This document shows positions 40,300 through 49,821 of a stretch of DNA of 64,000 nt, piece by piece (the stretch's first letter is position 1; each line of letters begins with the position of its first letter). The stretch comes from DASVEG01 sp035540495 (GTDB lineage Bacteria > Actinomycetota > Acidimicrobiia > Acidimicrobiales > CADCTF01): assembly GCA_035540495.1 (NCBI GenBank), contig DATLGL010000012.1:18671-82670 (forward strand), read 5' to 3'. Under the pieces are notes generated by a model. That model made no database searches. It saw only the letters and a list, made by a program, of their open reading frames with translations, and was not told where the DNA came from. Position numbers and translations under genes: made by a program.

Positions 40300-42569
40300 G
40301 CATCCTGGGGAACCGCGTCCTTCGGAAGGAAGACCCGAAGTTCCTGACGACCGGTGGCGAATACGTCGACGACCTGCCGCTCGACGGTGCGGCCTACGTC
40401 ACCTACGTCCGGTCGACGATGGCCCACGCCCGCCTGATCGCGATCGACACGTCGGAGGCCGAGACGGCCGATGGCGTGCTCGCCATCGTCACCAACGCCG
40501 ACGTCGAGGCCGACCTCGGCAGCTACCCGTCCGACATGGCCGCGCTGAACGCCGCGATGGTGCGGCCGTGGCTGGCGGCGAACACGGTGCGTTACGTCGG
40601 CGAGCCGATCGTCGCGATCGTCACCGAAGAGCGTTACCAAGGTGAAGACGCCGCAGAGCTCGTCTTCGTCGACTACGAACCGCTGCCCCCGATCGTCGAC
40701 ATGGATGACGCGCTGCAGGCTGCGGTGAAGCTGTTCGACGCAGCCGAGAACAACGTCGCGTTCCACATCCACAAGGGCAAGCGGGAGGCCGACTTCTCCG
40801 GCTGCGATGTCGTGGTGCGGCAGCGCATCGTCAACCAGCGCGTCGCGCCGTGCCCGCTCGAAGTGCGCGCGGCCGCTTCCCACTGGGGCGACGACGGCCG
40901 CCTGAACCACTGGGCTTCGACGCAGGGACCCCACTCCGTGCGCGACGCGCTCGCCCGCGTCTACAAGCTCGAGAACGACCAGGTGCGCGTCGTGTCGCCA
41001 GACGTCGGCGGTGGCTTCGGCGCGAAGGGATCGAGCTATCCCGAGGAACTGCTGCTCCCGTGGATCGCGCGCCGCGTCGGACGCCCGGTGAAGTGGGCGG
41101 AGACCCGCGGCGAATCGATGCTCAACCTCGGCCACGGCCGGGGACAGATCCAGGACGTGGAGATCGGCGGCACCCGGGACGGCAAGGTGCTCGCGTACCG
41201 GATGCAGGTGGTGCAGGACGCGGGCGCCTATCCCCGGATGGGCGCGGTGCTGCCGTTCATGACCAGGACGATGCTGACCGGCTGCTACGCGATCGAGACC
41301 GCGGAGTTCACGGCGAACTCCGTCGTCACGAACACGACGCCGACGGTCGCGTACCGGGGCGCTGGACGTCCCGAGGCCGCCGCGGCGATCGAGCGGGCGA
41401 TCGACGTGTTCGCGGCCGAGATCGGGATGGACCCCGTCGAGGTCCGCCGGATCAACCTGCTCACCCCCGACGTGTTCCCGTACAAGACGCCGATGGGCAC
41501 GACCTACGACAGCGGCGACTACGCCCGGGCCCTCGACGCCGTCGTCGAGGCGGCCGGCTACGACGAGCTGCGAGCCGAGCAGCGAGCGCGGCGAGACCGT
41601 GGCGACCGGAAGGTCCTCGGCATCGGACTCTCCTGCTACGTCGAGATCACCGGCGGGGGGCCATCGCAGGAGTACGCGGCCATCGAGATCCGTCCGGACG
41701 GCTCCGCGCTCGCCCGCACCGGTACGTCACCGCACGGGCAGGGTCACGTGACGGCGTGGGCGATGCTCATCAGCGAGCGCACCGGCATCCCCATCGACCG
41801 GATCGAGGTGATCCACGGCGACACCGACGTCGTCCCCCAGGGGGGCATGACCGGCGGCTCCCGCTCGCTGCAGGTGGGCGGCGTGGCAATGCACGAGGCC
41901 GCGGGCGAGCTGGTCGAGCAGGCGAAGCGGGTTGCGGCCGATCTCCTGGAGGCCGCACCCGAAGACGTCGTTCTCGACACCGCGGCGGGCGCCTTCCACG
42001 TCGCCGGCACGCCCGCGATCGGCCGTTCGTGGGCCGACCTCGCGCAGTCGGCGAACGCGATCGAGGCGGGCGGGCTGCAGGTCGAGCACGTCTTCCAGTC
42101 GGTGGGCGCGACGTTCCCGTCGGGGGCTCACCTCGCGGTCGTCGAGGTCGACCTCGACACGGGGAAGGTCGAACTCGTGCGGTTCGTCGCCGCGGACGAC
42201 GCCGGCCGCATCCTCAACCCGCTGCTGGCCGAGGGACAGGTGCACGGGGGCCTCGCCCAGGGCATCGCCCAGGCGCTCCTCGAGGAGATGGTCTACGACG
42301 CCGACGGCAACCCGAACACGGCGAACCTGGCCGACTACGCGTTCGTGAGCGCGTGTGAGTTGCCGGCGTTCGAACGCATCGTGGTGGAGACCCCGACGCC
42401 ACTCAACGAGCTCGGTGCCAAGGGCATCGGCGAGTCGGGCACGATCGGCGCGACGCCCGCGGTGCACAACGCGGTCGTCGATGCCCTGTCGCATCTCGGC
42501 GTTCGCCACGTCGACATCCCGTGCACGCCCGAGCGGGTGTGGCGAGCGATCCAGTCGTCGGGGGCGTAG
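40296..42569 (+). CDS. Xanthine dehydrogenase family, molybdopterin-binding subunit
   Basis: 757 residues, full-length large subunit. Starts SILGNRVLRKEDPKFLTTGGEYVDDL, has VGGGFGAKG, the active-site loop AYRGAGRPEA (about 352-361; the Cys of CO dehydrogenase is absent, so it is the CoxL form II type), PHGQGHVTAW and the catalytic Glu713 in GAKGIGESGTIGATPA. Hydroxylates an aromatic heterocycle or aldehyde carbon. GTG 40296 overlaps the amidohydrolase stop. The medium FAD and small 2Fe-2S subunits expected beside it are absent here. Confidence 0.94.
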   Translation: MSILGNRVLRKEDPKFLTTGGEYVDDLPLDGAAYVTYVRSTMAHARLIAIDTSEAETADGVLAIVTNADVEADLGSYPSDMAALNAAMVRPWLAANTVRYVGEPIVAIVTEERYQGEDAAELVFVDYEPLPPIVDMDDALQAAVKLFDAAENNVAFHIHKGKREADFSGCDVVVRQRIVNQRVAPCPLEVRAAASHWGDDGRLNHWASTQGPHSVRDALARVYKLENDQVRVVSPDVGGGFGAKGSSYPEELLLPWIARRVGRPVKWAETRGESMLNLGHGRGQIQDVEIGGTRDGKVLAYRMQVVQDAGAYPRMGAVLPFMTRTMLTGCYAIETAEFTANSVVTNTTPTVAYRGAGRPEAAAAIERAIDVFAAEIGMDPVEVRRINLLTPDVFPYKTPMGTTYDSGDYARALDAVVEAAGYDELRAEQRARRDRGDRKVLGIGLSCYVEITGGGPSQEYAAIEIRPDGSALARTGTSPHGQGHVTAWAMLISERTGIPIDRIEVIHGDTDVVPQGGMTGGSRSLQVGGVAMHEAAGELVEQAKRVAADLLEAAPEDVVLDTAAGAFHVAGTPAIGRSWADLAQSANAIEAGGLQVEHVFQSVGATFPSGAHLAVVEVDLDTGKVELVRFVAADDAGRILNPLLAEGQVHGGLAQGIAQALLEEMVYDADGNPNTANLADYAFVSACELPAFERIVVETPTPLNELGAKGIGESGTIGATPAVHNAVVDALSHLGVRHVDIPCTPERVWRAIQSSGA

Positions 42570-42575
42570 CGCGGC

Positions 42576-43421
42576 TCAGCCGCCGAGGATGTCGACGACC
42601 GCGCTGACGAAGCCGGGCGCGGCCACCAGCACGACCAGCGCGAGCGCGACCCGACCCGCAGCGAGCGCCCGCGGCGCGCCCACGGCCCGGCGAAGGGTCG
42701 GGACGAGGCGGACCGAGATCACGACTGCCCCGGCGACGACGAACGCCAGCAGGAGCGGCGACGCCGGAACGAGCAAGAGGAGCGACGCGTACGGCAACAC
42801 CGTTCGCAGGCGACGGACGTCGAGAAGCGGCACCGCGGCGCTGAATCGAGCGAACACCGCGGCGGTCGTCATCCCCTGGACGAGCGCCAGGGAGCTGAAG
42901 ACGGCGACGCTCAGCAGGTCGGGGCCGACGATGTCGAAGTCGGGGTTTTCGCTGCGAAGCGGGTCTACCCGTGACGCGAACACCACGAGGAGCCCCGCGC
43001 CGAAGAGCGCTCCTCCGAGGCGGCCCGCCGGCAGCAGTGGTCGTACGGCGAGATGCAGCGCGGCGATGATCATTCCGCCGAGAAGACCGACGAAGGTGAC
43101 GAAGCCGACCGTGCCGCCGAAGGTGATGAACCCGACGTGCTCGTCCGCTTCGGTCAGCAGGCCCTGCGCCTCGGTGCCTGCGGTCGCGGCGAGGATCCGC
43201 ATGGCCAGTCGCCCGCCGATGCCGGCGACGAGGACGCCGGAGACGATCCCCGTGACGACCGTCACCGCCACCAGCCGCAACCACCAGCGGGTCTGGTCGC
43301 CGAGGGTGCGGTCGGCCTCCGCATCGGCGACCTCCCGCTCGCCCCATCGCACAACCATCGCGATCGATGCCAGTAGCGCGGCGACGCCGACCGCTCCGAT
43401 GACCGCTGCTTCTGCCCGCAC
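42576..43421 (-). CDS. Hypothetical polytopic membrane protein
   Basis: 281 residues with about six to seven hydrophobic segments (first at about 5-25, then 48-75, 97-125, 136-150, 168-190, 212-240, 258-278), no recognised domain. Loops are short. GTG 43421. It is convergent with the molybdopterin gene (6-base gap) and follows the ThDP enzyme gene's end by 18 bases on the same strand. Function unknown. Confidence 0.75.
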   Translation of the reverse strand: MRAEAAVIGAVGVAALLASIAMVVRWGEREVADAEADRTLGDQTRWWLRLVAVTVVTGIVSGVLVAGIGGRLAMRILAATAGTEAQGLLTEADEHVGFITFGGTVGFVTFVGLLGGMIIAALHLAVRPLLPAGRLGGALFGAGLLVVFASRVDPLRSENPDFDIVGPDLLSVAVFSSLALVQGMTTAAVFARFSAAVPLLDVRRLRTVLPYASLLLLVPASPLLLAFVVAGAVVISVRLVPTLRRAVGAPRALAAGRVALALVVLVAAPGFVSAVVDILGG

Positions 43422-43439
43422 GTGGCCATGATGGTCGCC

Positions 43440-44999
43440 TCAGAGCACGGTCGGGAGGATCGCCTCGATCAGGTGAGGACCGGGCTCCGCGAGGGCCTTC
43501 TCCAACGCCACAGTCAGCTCCGCGGCGTCGGTCGCCCGCTCCGCCGGAACGCCCATCCCCCTCGAGAGTGACACGAAGTCGAGGTCGGGGTTCGAGAGAT
43601 CGAACATCGACTTCGCCTTCGGCCCGCCCGCGCCGGCACCGGTTCGCCCCAGCTCCATGTTGAGGATGGCGTACGAGCGGTTGTTGAAGACGATCGTCGT
43701 CACGTCGAGGCCTTCACGGGCCTGGGTCCACAACGCCTGCATCGTGTACATCGCGGACCCGTCGGCCTCGAGGTTGATCACCGGCCGGTCGGGGCACGCG
43801 ACCGCCGCCCCGGTCGCGAGCGGCATGCCGACGCCGATCGCTCCCCCGGTGAGCGTCAGCCAGTCGTGACGAGGTGAGCCCGCAGTCGCTCCCGACGCCC
43901 ACAGCCCCGACGTGTTCGCCTCGTCGCACACGATGGCCCCCTCGGGCAGCAGCGCCCCCAAAGCCGCCGCGACGGTCTCGCCGTTGACCGCACCGGTCGG
44001 CCGCTCGGGCCGGGCCAGGGACTGCACGACCGGATCGACGCCCGCGGCGACCACGTCGGCCAGCTGCTCGAGGGCGCCAACGGCATCGAGCCCGTCCGAC
44101 GGGTCGACGACGACGTGCACCTCGCAACCGTCGGGAACGAGGTAGCTCGCCTTGCCGGGATACGCGAAGAACCCCACGGGCGGCCCGGTGTCGACGATCA
44201 CGAGGTGGCGCATGCCCGACAGCTGGATCTCCATGAACTCCGACAGGTAGCCGAGGCGCTCGATCGGGGGCAGCCCCGCGCCCCGCTCCAACCGCGCCGG
44301 GAACGTCTCGCCGAGCAGCTTCGCTCCGGTGGCTGCGCTGATGCGCGCTGCGGCACGAAGGCCCGCTTCCCGCATCGCCGATCCTCCGATCAACAACGCG
44401 CACGGCTCCCCCGACACGAGGACCTTCGCCACGCGATCGAGCACATCGGCATCGACGCTGCGCCTCGTCACGAGCTCGCGAGGAGCGACGGGCGTCGCGC
44501 CGTCCGACCACGACGCGTCGGCAGGAAGGATCAGCGTCGCCACCTGCCCGGGGGGACCCATCGCCGCCGCCACCGCGTCGGCCGTGGCGTCGCACAGCTC
44601 CGCAGCCGTCTCGGGACGGCGGATCCACGACGACACGTTGCGCGCCGCTGCTGCGATGTCCGAGGTGAGCGGCGCGTCGTACTCGAGGTGGTAGGTCGCG
44701 TGGTCGCCGACGATGTTCACGACCGGCGTCCGCCCCCGCCGCGCGTTGTGCAGGTTCGCGAGACCGTTGCCCAGCCCCGGACCGAGGTGGAGGAGCGTCG
44801 CGGCCGGCTTGCCCGCCATGCGTGCGTAGCCGTCGGCTGCACCCGTGACGACGCCCTCGAAGAGGCCGAGCACCGCGCGCATCTCGGGAACGGAGTCGAG
44901 CGCGGCAACGAAGTGCATCTCGCTCGTGCCGGGGTTGGTGAAGCACACGTCGACACCGGCATCGACGAGGGTCCGGATCATTGCCTGGGCGCCAATCAC
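43440..44999 (-). CDS. ThDP-dependent enzyme, acetolactate synthase-like
   Basis: About 519 residues with the three domains of the pyruvate-oxidase/IlvB superfamily. Opens IGAQAMIRTLVDAGVDVCFTNPGTSEMHF; the ThDP-activating Glu is in GLFEGVVTGAADGYARM; the cofactor diphosphate site is EADGSAMYTMQALW with VFNNRSYAI. It belongs to the benzoylformate-decarboxylase/acetolactate-synthase-like branch, often mis-annotated as ilvB; there is no small subunit here, so a role in isoleucine-valine synthesis is unlikely. GTG 44999 is chosen from family alignment; TTG 45011 is possible. 42 bases after the GlcD-like gene. Confidence 0.88.
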   Translation of the reverse strand: MIGAQAMIRTLVDAGVDVCFTNPGTSEMHFVAALDSVPEMRAVLGLFEGVVTGAADGYARMAGKPAATLLHLGPGLGNGLANLHNARRGRTPVVNIVGDHATYHLEYDAPLTSDIAAAARNVSSWIRRPETAAELCDATADAVAAAMGPPGQVATLILPADASWSDGATPVAPRELVTRRSVDADVLDRVAKVLVSGEPCALLIGGSAMREAGLRAAARISAATGAKLLGETFPARLERGAGLPPIERLGYLSEFMEIQLSGMRHLVIVDTGPPVGFFAYPGKASYLVPDGCEVHVVVDPSDGLDAVGALEQLADVVAAGVDPVVQSLARPERPTGAVNGETVAAALGALLPEGAIVCDEANTSGLWASGATAGSPRHDWLTLTGGAIGVGMPLATGAAVACPDRPVINLEADGSAMYTMQALWTQAREGLDVTTIVFNNRSYAILNMELGRTGAGAGGPKAKSMFDLSNPDLDFVSLSRGMGVPAERATDAAELTVALEKALAEPGPHLIEAILPTVL

Positions 45000-45041
45000 G
45001 CCGTCATTCAACTCCGGCTGCCGGCGAGCCGCGCTCGGGCG

Positions 45042-46418
45042 TCAGTCGAAGACGGCGCCCGGGTTCAGGATCCCCTTCGAGTCGAACGCAGCCTTGATGC
45101 GCCGCATCAGGTCGATCTTCACCGGGTCCTCCAGCGCGGTGAAGTACTTCTTCTTCGTGCGGCCGATGCCGTGCTCACCCGAGATCACACCGCCGAGGTC
45201 CATCCCGATGCGGAACAGGCGGGTCATGACGTCGGCGCGCTTGTCGTCGTCGCCCTGGAACACCGACAGGTGGACGTTGCCGTCTCCGGCGTGACCGCAT
45301 CCGGCGACGAAGGTGCCGGTCTCCTGCGCGAGCGCGGAGACCCGGTTCATGAACTCCGAGATGGCCGCCCGCGGGACCACGACGTCGACGATGTCGTTCG
45401 CGCCCGAGCCCTTGGCGAGCCAGAAGGCCTTCTCGCGAGCCTCGATCAACTGGGTTCCAGCCTTCGCGGGCAGCACGTACACGTCGATCGAGCCCAGCGA
45501 AACCAGGTGCTCGGCGAGCTGTTGCACGTCTTCCTCGAGACGCGACTCGACGTTGTTCTCCAGCACGATGCACAGGTAGGCCATCGTCTGCGAGGAGACG
45601 TCTTCGGGAACGCCGAGGTCGAGGTCGTAGTTCCTCGTCATCCCGCTCATCGTCAGCATGTCGATGTACTCGACGATGAGCGGACCGATGCCAGACGCCA
45701 CGACGCGGGGCACTGCGTGCATGACCTCGTCGAGGGTCCGGAAGGGGGCAAGAAGCGTCGCGCTGTGGGGTGGGCGCGGGTACACCCGAAGCGTCGCTTC
45801 GGTGACCAGCGCGAGCGTCCCTTCGGACCCGATGATCAGCTGCGTGAGGTCGTAGCCGGTCGAGCCCTTCACGAACTTGCCGCCGGTGCGGATCACCTCA
45901 CCCGTCGCCAGCACGGCCTCGAGGCCGAGCACCTGATGGCGGGTCACGCCGTACTTCACCGCCCGCATGCCGCCCGCGTTGGTGCCGATGTTGCCGCCGA
46001 GGCTCGCGCTGTACTCGCCGGGATAGACGGGGTAGACGAGGCCCATCGGCGCGAGGTGCTCGTCGAGCTCGCGCAGCGTCACACCGGGCTGAACCACGGC
46101 GACCATGTTCTCGGTGTCGACCTCGACGATCGCGTTCATGCGCTCGAACGACACGACGACGCCGCCCTCCGAAGGGATCGCGGCGCCACTCAGTCCGGTA
46201 CCCGATCCCCGTGCGGTGATGGGCACGCGGGCATCGTTCGCGGCCCGCACGATCGCGACGACCTCGTCGGTCGTCTGCGGCGCGACCACCGCGACCGGTC
46301 GAAGACGAGGGGCACCGAGGGCTTCGTCGCCCTCGTAGTCGTCGTAGGCGTCGGACGGAAGGATGCGATCGACGGGAACGACCCCGTCGAGGAAGGAGCT
46401 ACCGGCTGCCTGCGCCAT
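45042..46418 (-). CDS. FAD-linked oxidase, glycolate/D-lactate oxidase GlcD-like
   Basis: 458 residues of the VAO/PCMH family. FAD domain: VPITARGSGTGLSGAAIPSEGGVVV, YPVYPGEYSASLGGNIGTNAGG, IIGSEGTLALVTEATLRV. The C-terminal domain has CGHAGDGNVHLSVF and SGEHGIGRTKKKYF, with the metal His residues of D-lactate/2-hydroxyglutarate dehydrogenases. Oxidises a D-2-hydroxy acid to a 2-oxo acid, which could feed the adjacent ThDP enzyme as a 2-oxo acid decarboxylase or lyase. ATG 46418 fits family starts; no clear ribosome site. Confidence 0.92.
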   Translation of the reverse strand: MAQAAGSSFLDGVVPVDRILPSDAYDDYEGDEALGAPRLRPVAVVAPQTTDEVVAIVRAANDARVPITARGSGTGLSGAAIPSEGGVVVSFERMNAIVEVDTENMVAVVQPGVTLRELDEHLAPMGLVYPVYPGEYSASLGGNIGTNAGGMRAVKYGVTRHQVLGLEAVLATGEVIRTGGKFVKGSTGYDLTQLIIGSEGTLALVTEATLRVYPRPPHSATLLAPFRTLDEVMHAVPRVVASGIGPLIVEYIDMLTMSGMTRNYDLDLGVPEDVSSQTMAYLCIVLENNVESRLEEDVQQLAEHLVSLGSIDVYVLPAKAGTQLIEAREKAFWLAKGSGANDIVDVVVPRAAISEFMNRVSALAQETGTFVAGCGHAGDGNVHLSVFQGDDDKRADVMTRLFRIGMDLGGVISGEHGIGRTKKKYFTALEDPVKIDLMRRIKAAFDSKGILNPGAVFD

Positions 46419-46520
46419 GCGCGGAGTCTGCCCGACGCCGAACGGTGCGGTGTCGTGCCACCACCCCTGCACGGCGAGTGTTCCCACCCTGTCGGCCGCT
46501 CAGCTCCAGCCGTACCGTTC

Positions 46521-48835
46521 GTTGACGATGGCCAACGCCTCCGCGAGGCAACCAACGCCTCCGACGCCATCGTCTTCACCAGCCAGGCCGGGATCACCCA
46601 CCCTGACGAGCTCGACTACGACGCTTTCGACGACCTCCCGTACGTCGCTTCGGCCGGAGCGTTCGGTCTCGCCTGGGGCGCTTCCAGCGCGGTGACTTCG
46701 GCGGATTCGTTTCGACGCGCGGGCCGTGGCTGACCGAGCTCGACACCCCGCGGGTCATCGACGGACGCTTGCCCCGCGCCGATGCGCCGACCGAGGTCGT
46801 CATGTCGCGCCCGCTGCCCGGCGGCGCGGCGGCGAAGGCCGGCATCGGGATCGGCTCCGAGATCGACGTCACGTTCTTCACCAACTCGCAGTACCTCGAG
46901 GGCCGCTTCGAGACGCCGGAGGGGCCGGAGGTGACGTTGGCGGTGGTGGGCATCGCCGATTCCCCGTTCAACATGGCGGCGATCCCGAGCGACGGCGACG
47001 TCTACATGGGCCCCGCGTTCCGCGAGGCCTACGGCGAAGGCCTGACGAGCTTCAGCAACCTCGTCGTGCGCCTCACCGATCCCGAGCGCGACGTTCGCCG
47101 CCTCGAGGCGTTCGTCGCCGAGAAGTACCCCGGCCGAGGCGTTCCGGTCTACGACCTGCACGCCGCAGCCAAACGGGTCACGAACGCGACGGACTTCGAA
47201 CGGTCTGGACTGTTGTTGTTCGGGCTCGCCGTCGCCGTTGCGGGAATCGTCATCGTCGGGCAGGCGCTGACGCGCCTGGTCCGCTCAGCAGGCACCGACG
47301 TCGGAACGTTGATCGCCCTGGGGTTCTCGCGTCGCGACACGGTGCGGGCGCTGCTCCTCACATGCACACCCGTGGTCGCCACCGCAGTAGTGGTCGCGGT
47401 GGCCACGTCGGCGGCGCTGTCGCCCCGCTTCCCAATCGGACTGGGCCGGCGGGTCGAGGTCGATCCCGGCGTCCACATCGACCTCGTCGTGCTCGCGACG
47501 GGGCGCTTCGTCGTGGCCGCAGCCGTCATCTCCGCCGTTGCCGTGACGGCCCACCGGCTCGCACGCGAGACGAGCGGCGGGGACGACGTGGATCACACGA
47601 GATCGACGATCGTGCAGCGCCTGCGCCGGGCCGGCGCACCCGTTCCCGTCACGACCGGAGCGAGCTTCGCCCTCGAACCCGGGCGCGGCAGCCGGACGCT
47701 TCCGACGCGGCCGGCCATCGCTGGCGTCATCGTCGGTGCCGTCGGTGTCCTCGGGGCGATCACGCTGGCTGCGGGCATGGGCGACGCCGTGCGCCACCCC
47801 GAGCGCTTCGGCGCGGTGTGGCACGCAGAGGCGTACTTCTCGGGCGGAGGCCCACCCGAGTCGGCGTTGTCGATGGCTGATGTGCTCTCGGCGGACGACG
47901 ACGTGGCGACAGCGAGCAGGTTCGCGCGCATCCCTCTGCCCATCAGGGACCTCGTCGTCCCGACCTACGCGCTCGACGACGTTCGCGGCATGCTGCGCTT
48001 CGAGGTGACGGAGGGGCGGTCGCCCGCTGGCGGTCGTGAAGTCGTTCTCGGGCCCGACTCGGCCTCGGCGCTGGGTGTGCGCATCGGTGACCGGATCACC
48101 ATCGGCGCCCTCGAGGAAGTCGAGGTCGTCGGCCTCGGCCTGCTGCCCACGACGGCGCACTCCTCGTACGACCAGGGCGCGTGGCTCACCGACGACGGTC
48201 TCGTCGACGCGGTGCCGGCCTCGCAGTACGACTCGATCCGCCAGGAGTACGCGTCGTATGGCTTCACGGAGGAGATCGACGACCGGGAGGTCGTCTTCCT
48301 CTACGGCGGGCTGTTCCTGCGGTTCGTCGACGGCGTCGACAAGGCCAAGGTGATCGAGCGCATGGGTGGTCTTCTGGAGGGCGTGGTGGTGTCACCGGCC
48401 GCACGCCCGGCCGATCAGCAGAACCTCGACCACGTCCGCCATCTGCCGACCCTGTTCAGCGCCTTCGCCAGCCTGCTCGCGGTCGCGGCCATCGCGCACG
48501 TGTCGTCGAGCGTCGTGCGGCGGCGAAGAGGCGACCTCGCCGTGCTGCGGGCGCTCGGCTGCACACCTCGTCAGACCCGAGCGTCCGTCGTGTGGCAGGC
48601 GACGACGCTCGCGCTCGTCGGGCTCGCCGTCGGCGTTCCGGTGGGCGTCGCGCTCGGAAGGGTCAGCTGGCGGGCCGTCGCCGAGACGACGCCGATGATC
48701 TACGTGGCGCCGCTCGCGCTGACGGCGCTCGTGGTGGCCCCAGCCGCCGCAGTCGCCGCTGCGAACGTCCTCGCGGCCTGGCCGGCGCGCGTCGCGTCGC
48801 GACTGCGGCCGGCCGAGGTCCTACGGGCGGAGTAG
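46521..48835 (+). pseudogene. FtsX-like ABC permease, N-terminally decayed and frameshifted
   Basis: From 46769 an uninterrupted frame of 688 codons encodes most of an FtsX/MacB-type permease: extracytoplasmic domain, three membrane helices around 47200-47560, a second extracytoplasmic domain, and final helices with VVRRRRGDLAVLRALGCTPRQ and the ending RLRPAEVLRAE. Upstream the similarity continues out of frame: 46521 to about 46670 encodes REATNASDAIVFTSQAG... up to GAFGLAWG, then a one-base shift leads to RFQRGDFGGFVSTRGPWL. The usual first membrane helix is missing and no start or ribosome site is found. No partner ATPase is nearby. A sequencing error could explain the shift but not the missing helix. 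Confidence 0.75.
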
Positions 48836-48910
48836 CCGAGGTCGGGCATCGCGTCGCGCCGTCGTGATCTGCTCGATGGACACAGCCGCGCCGCCACCCT
48901 GTGCGTTGCG

Positions 48911-49342
48911 TCAAGTCTTCGCGAGAGCCTGCGACAGTGCCGTCACCGCCCGCTGCACCGCCGCCAGATCCTCGTCGCCGAGCCCCACGAGCAACTCGAG
49001 CAGCACCTCGACGCGGCGCCGCCGTCCCCGCTCCATCAACCGGCGCCCGCTCCGGGACGCGCGGACCGATACTGCCCGGGCGTCGGTCGGATGCGGCCGC
49101 CGCTCCGCCAGGCCTGCGCGCTCGAGACCGTCGACGATCCGGGTCATCGTCGGGCTCGTGACCTGCTCCGTCTCGGCGAGCTCCGCGATGGTGCGGTCGC
49201 CGCCGAACACCAGCACCGACAACGCCGACAGCTGGCCGGGCGGGACCCCGAGCGCCCGGTCGGCGGTGCGGGCGCGCCGTACGAGGTGAATCGACACCGA
49301 GTTCAGCTGCGTTGCGAGATCGTCGAGCGCTGCCTGTTGCAC
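48911..49342 (-). CDS. MarR family regulator
   Basis: 143 residues, winged helix-turn-helix. GQLSALSVLVFGGDRTIAELAETEQVTSPTMTRIVDGLE... spans the recognition region (about 36-70; TIAELAETEQVTSPTMTRIV) and ERRPHPTDARAVSVRAS is the wing. GTG 49342. Divergent from the VOC protein with a 19-bp perfect palindrome between them, so it probably represses both. The ligand is unknown; MarR proteins commonly respond to phenolics or oxidants. Confidence 0.92.
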   Translation of the reverse strand: MQQAALDDLATQLNSVSIHLVRRARTADRALGVPPGQLSALSVLVFGGDRTIAELAETEQVTSPTMTRIVDGLERAGLAERRPHPTDARAVSVRASRSGRRLMERGRRRRVEVLLELLVGLGDEDLAAVQRAVTALSQALAKT

Positions 49343-49344
49343 AA

Positions 49345-49363
49345 GATAGGTAGGCTACCTATC
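49345..49363. promoter_or_regulatory. 19-bp perfect palindrome, likely MarR operator
   Basis: GATAGGTAG and CTACCTATC are exact 9-bp arms around a single G, in the 30-base gap between marR and the VOC gene. Placement and symmetry are those of MarR operators; it overlaps the only space available for both promoters. Confidence 0.8.
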
Positions 49364-49372
49364 CTTCGACTG

Positions 49373-49747
49373 ATGATCACGCACCTGCGCCAGGTGGCGC
49401 TCCACGTCGACGACCTCGAACGGGCAACGGCCTTCTATCGCGACGTGATCGGCCTCGAGCTGCTGGCCCGGTTCGATCCGCCTGGCCTCGCGTTCTTCGC
49501 GCTGGGCGAGACCCGCCTCCTGCTCGAGCGCGGTGCGCCTTCGTCGCTGCTGTACCTCGGCGTCGACGACGTCCGCTCGACGGTCGAGCGGCTTCGGGAT
49601 GCGGGCGTGCAGATCGACTCCGAGCCGCACGTGATCCACGTCGACGACGCGGGTCAGTTCGGCCCGGCGGGCGAAGCCGAGGAGATGGCGTTCTTCCGCG
49701 ACTCGGAGGGGAACCTCGTCGGGCTCTCCGCCCGCCGGAGGCCGTAG
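49373..49747 (+). CDS. VOC (glyoxalase/bleomycin resistance) family protein
   Basis: 124 residues, two beta-alpha-beta-beta-beta units: HLRQVALHVDDLERATAFYRDVIGLELL with metal His at about 9, LLLERG with Glu, SSLLYLGVDDVRSTVERLRDAG, and a final MAFFRDSEGNLVGLSA with Glu. Consistent with a metal-dependent lyase, isomerase or resistance protein. ATG 49373 follows the palindrome by nine bases, so the mRNA has at most a very short leader. Likely controlled by the divergent MarR. Confidence 0.9.
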   Translation: MITHLRQVALHVDDLERATAFYRDVIGLELLARFDPPGLAFFALGETRLLLERGAPSSLLYLGVDDVRSTVERLRDAGVQIDSEPHVIHVDDAGQFGPAGEAEEMAFFRDSEGNLVGLSARRRP

Positions 49748-49772
49748 ATCGATCGACGTCCAGAACGACCGA

Positions 49773-49806
49773 AGCCGCAGGCTGCGCGGATGCGCTTCCT
49801 GCGGCT
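49773..49806. terminator. Bidirectional hairpin between VOC gene and tRNA-Gln
   Basis: AGCCGCAGG (49773-49781) and CCTGCGGCT (49798-49806) are perfect 9-bp arms enclosing a nested GCGC-ggat-GCGC hairpin. It lies downstream of both convergent transcription units. T-runs are short, so strength is uncertain. Confidence 0.6.
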
Positions 49807-49821
49807 CCTGTGCGAGTCGAG

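Noticed and set aside
43440..44999. ilvB of branched-chain amino acid synthesis
   Set aside because: No ilvN, ilvC or leucine genes nearby and the partner is a GlcD-like oxidase; family signatures fit the benzoylformate-decarboxylase-like branch.
44115..46500. Long open frame on the plus strand through the ThDP and GlcD genes
   Set aside because: It is antisense to two clearly homologous genes and reads as Arg/His-rich low-complexity sequence typical of the opposite strand of GC-rich coding DNA; only its last part (from 46521) carries FtsX similarity.
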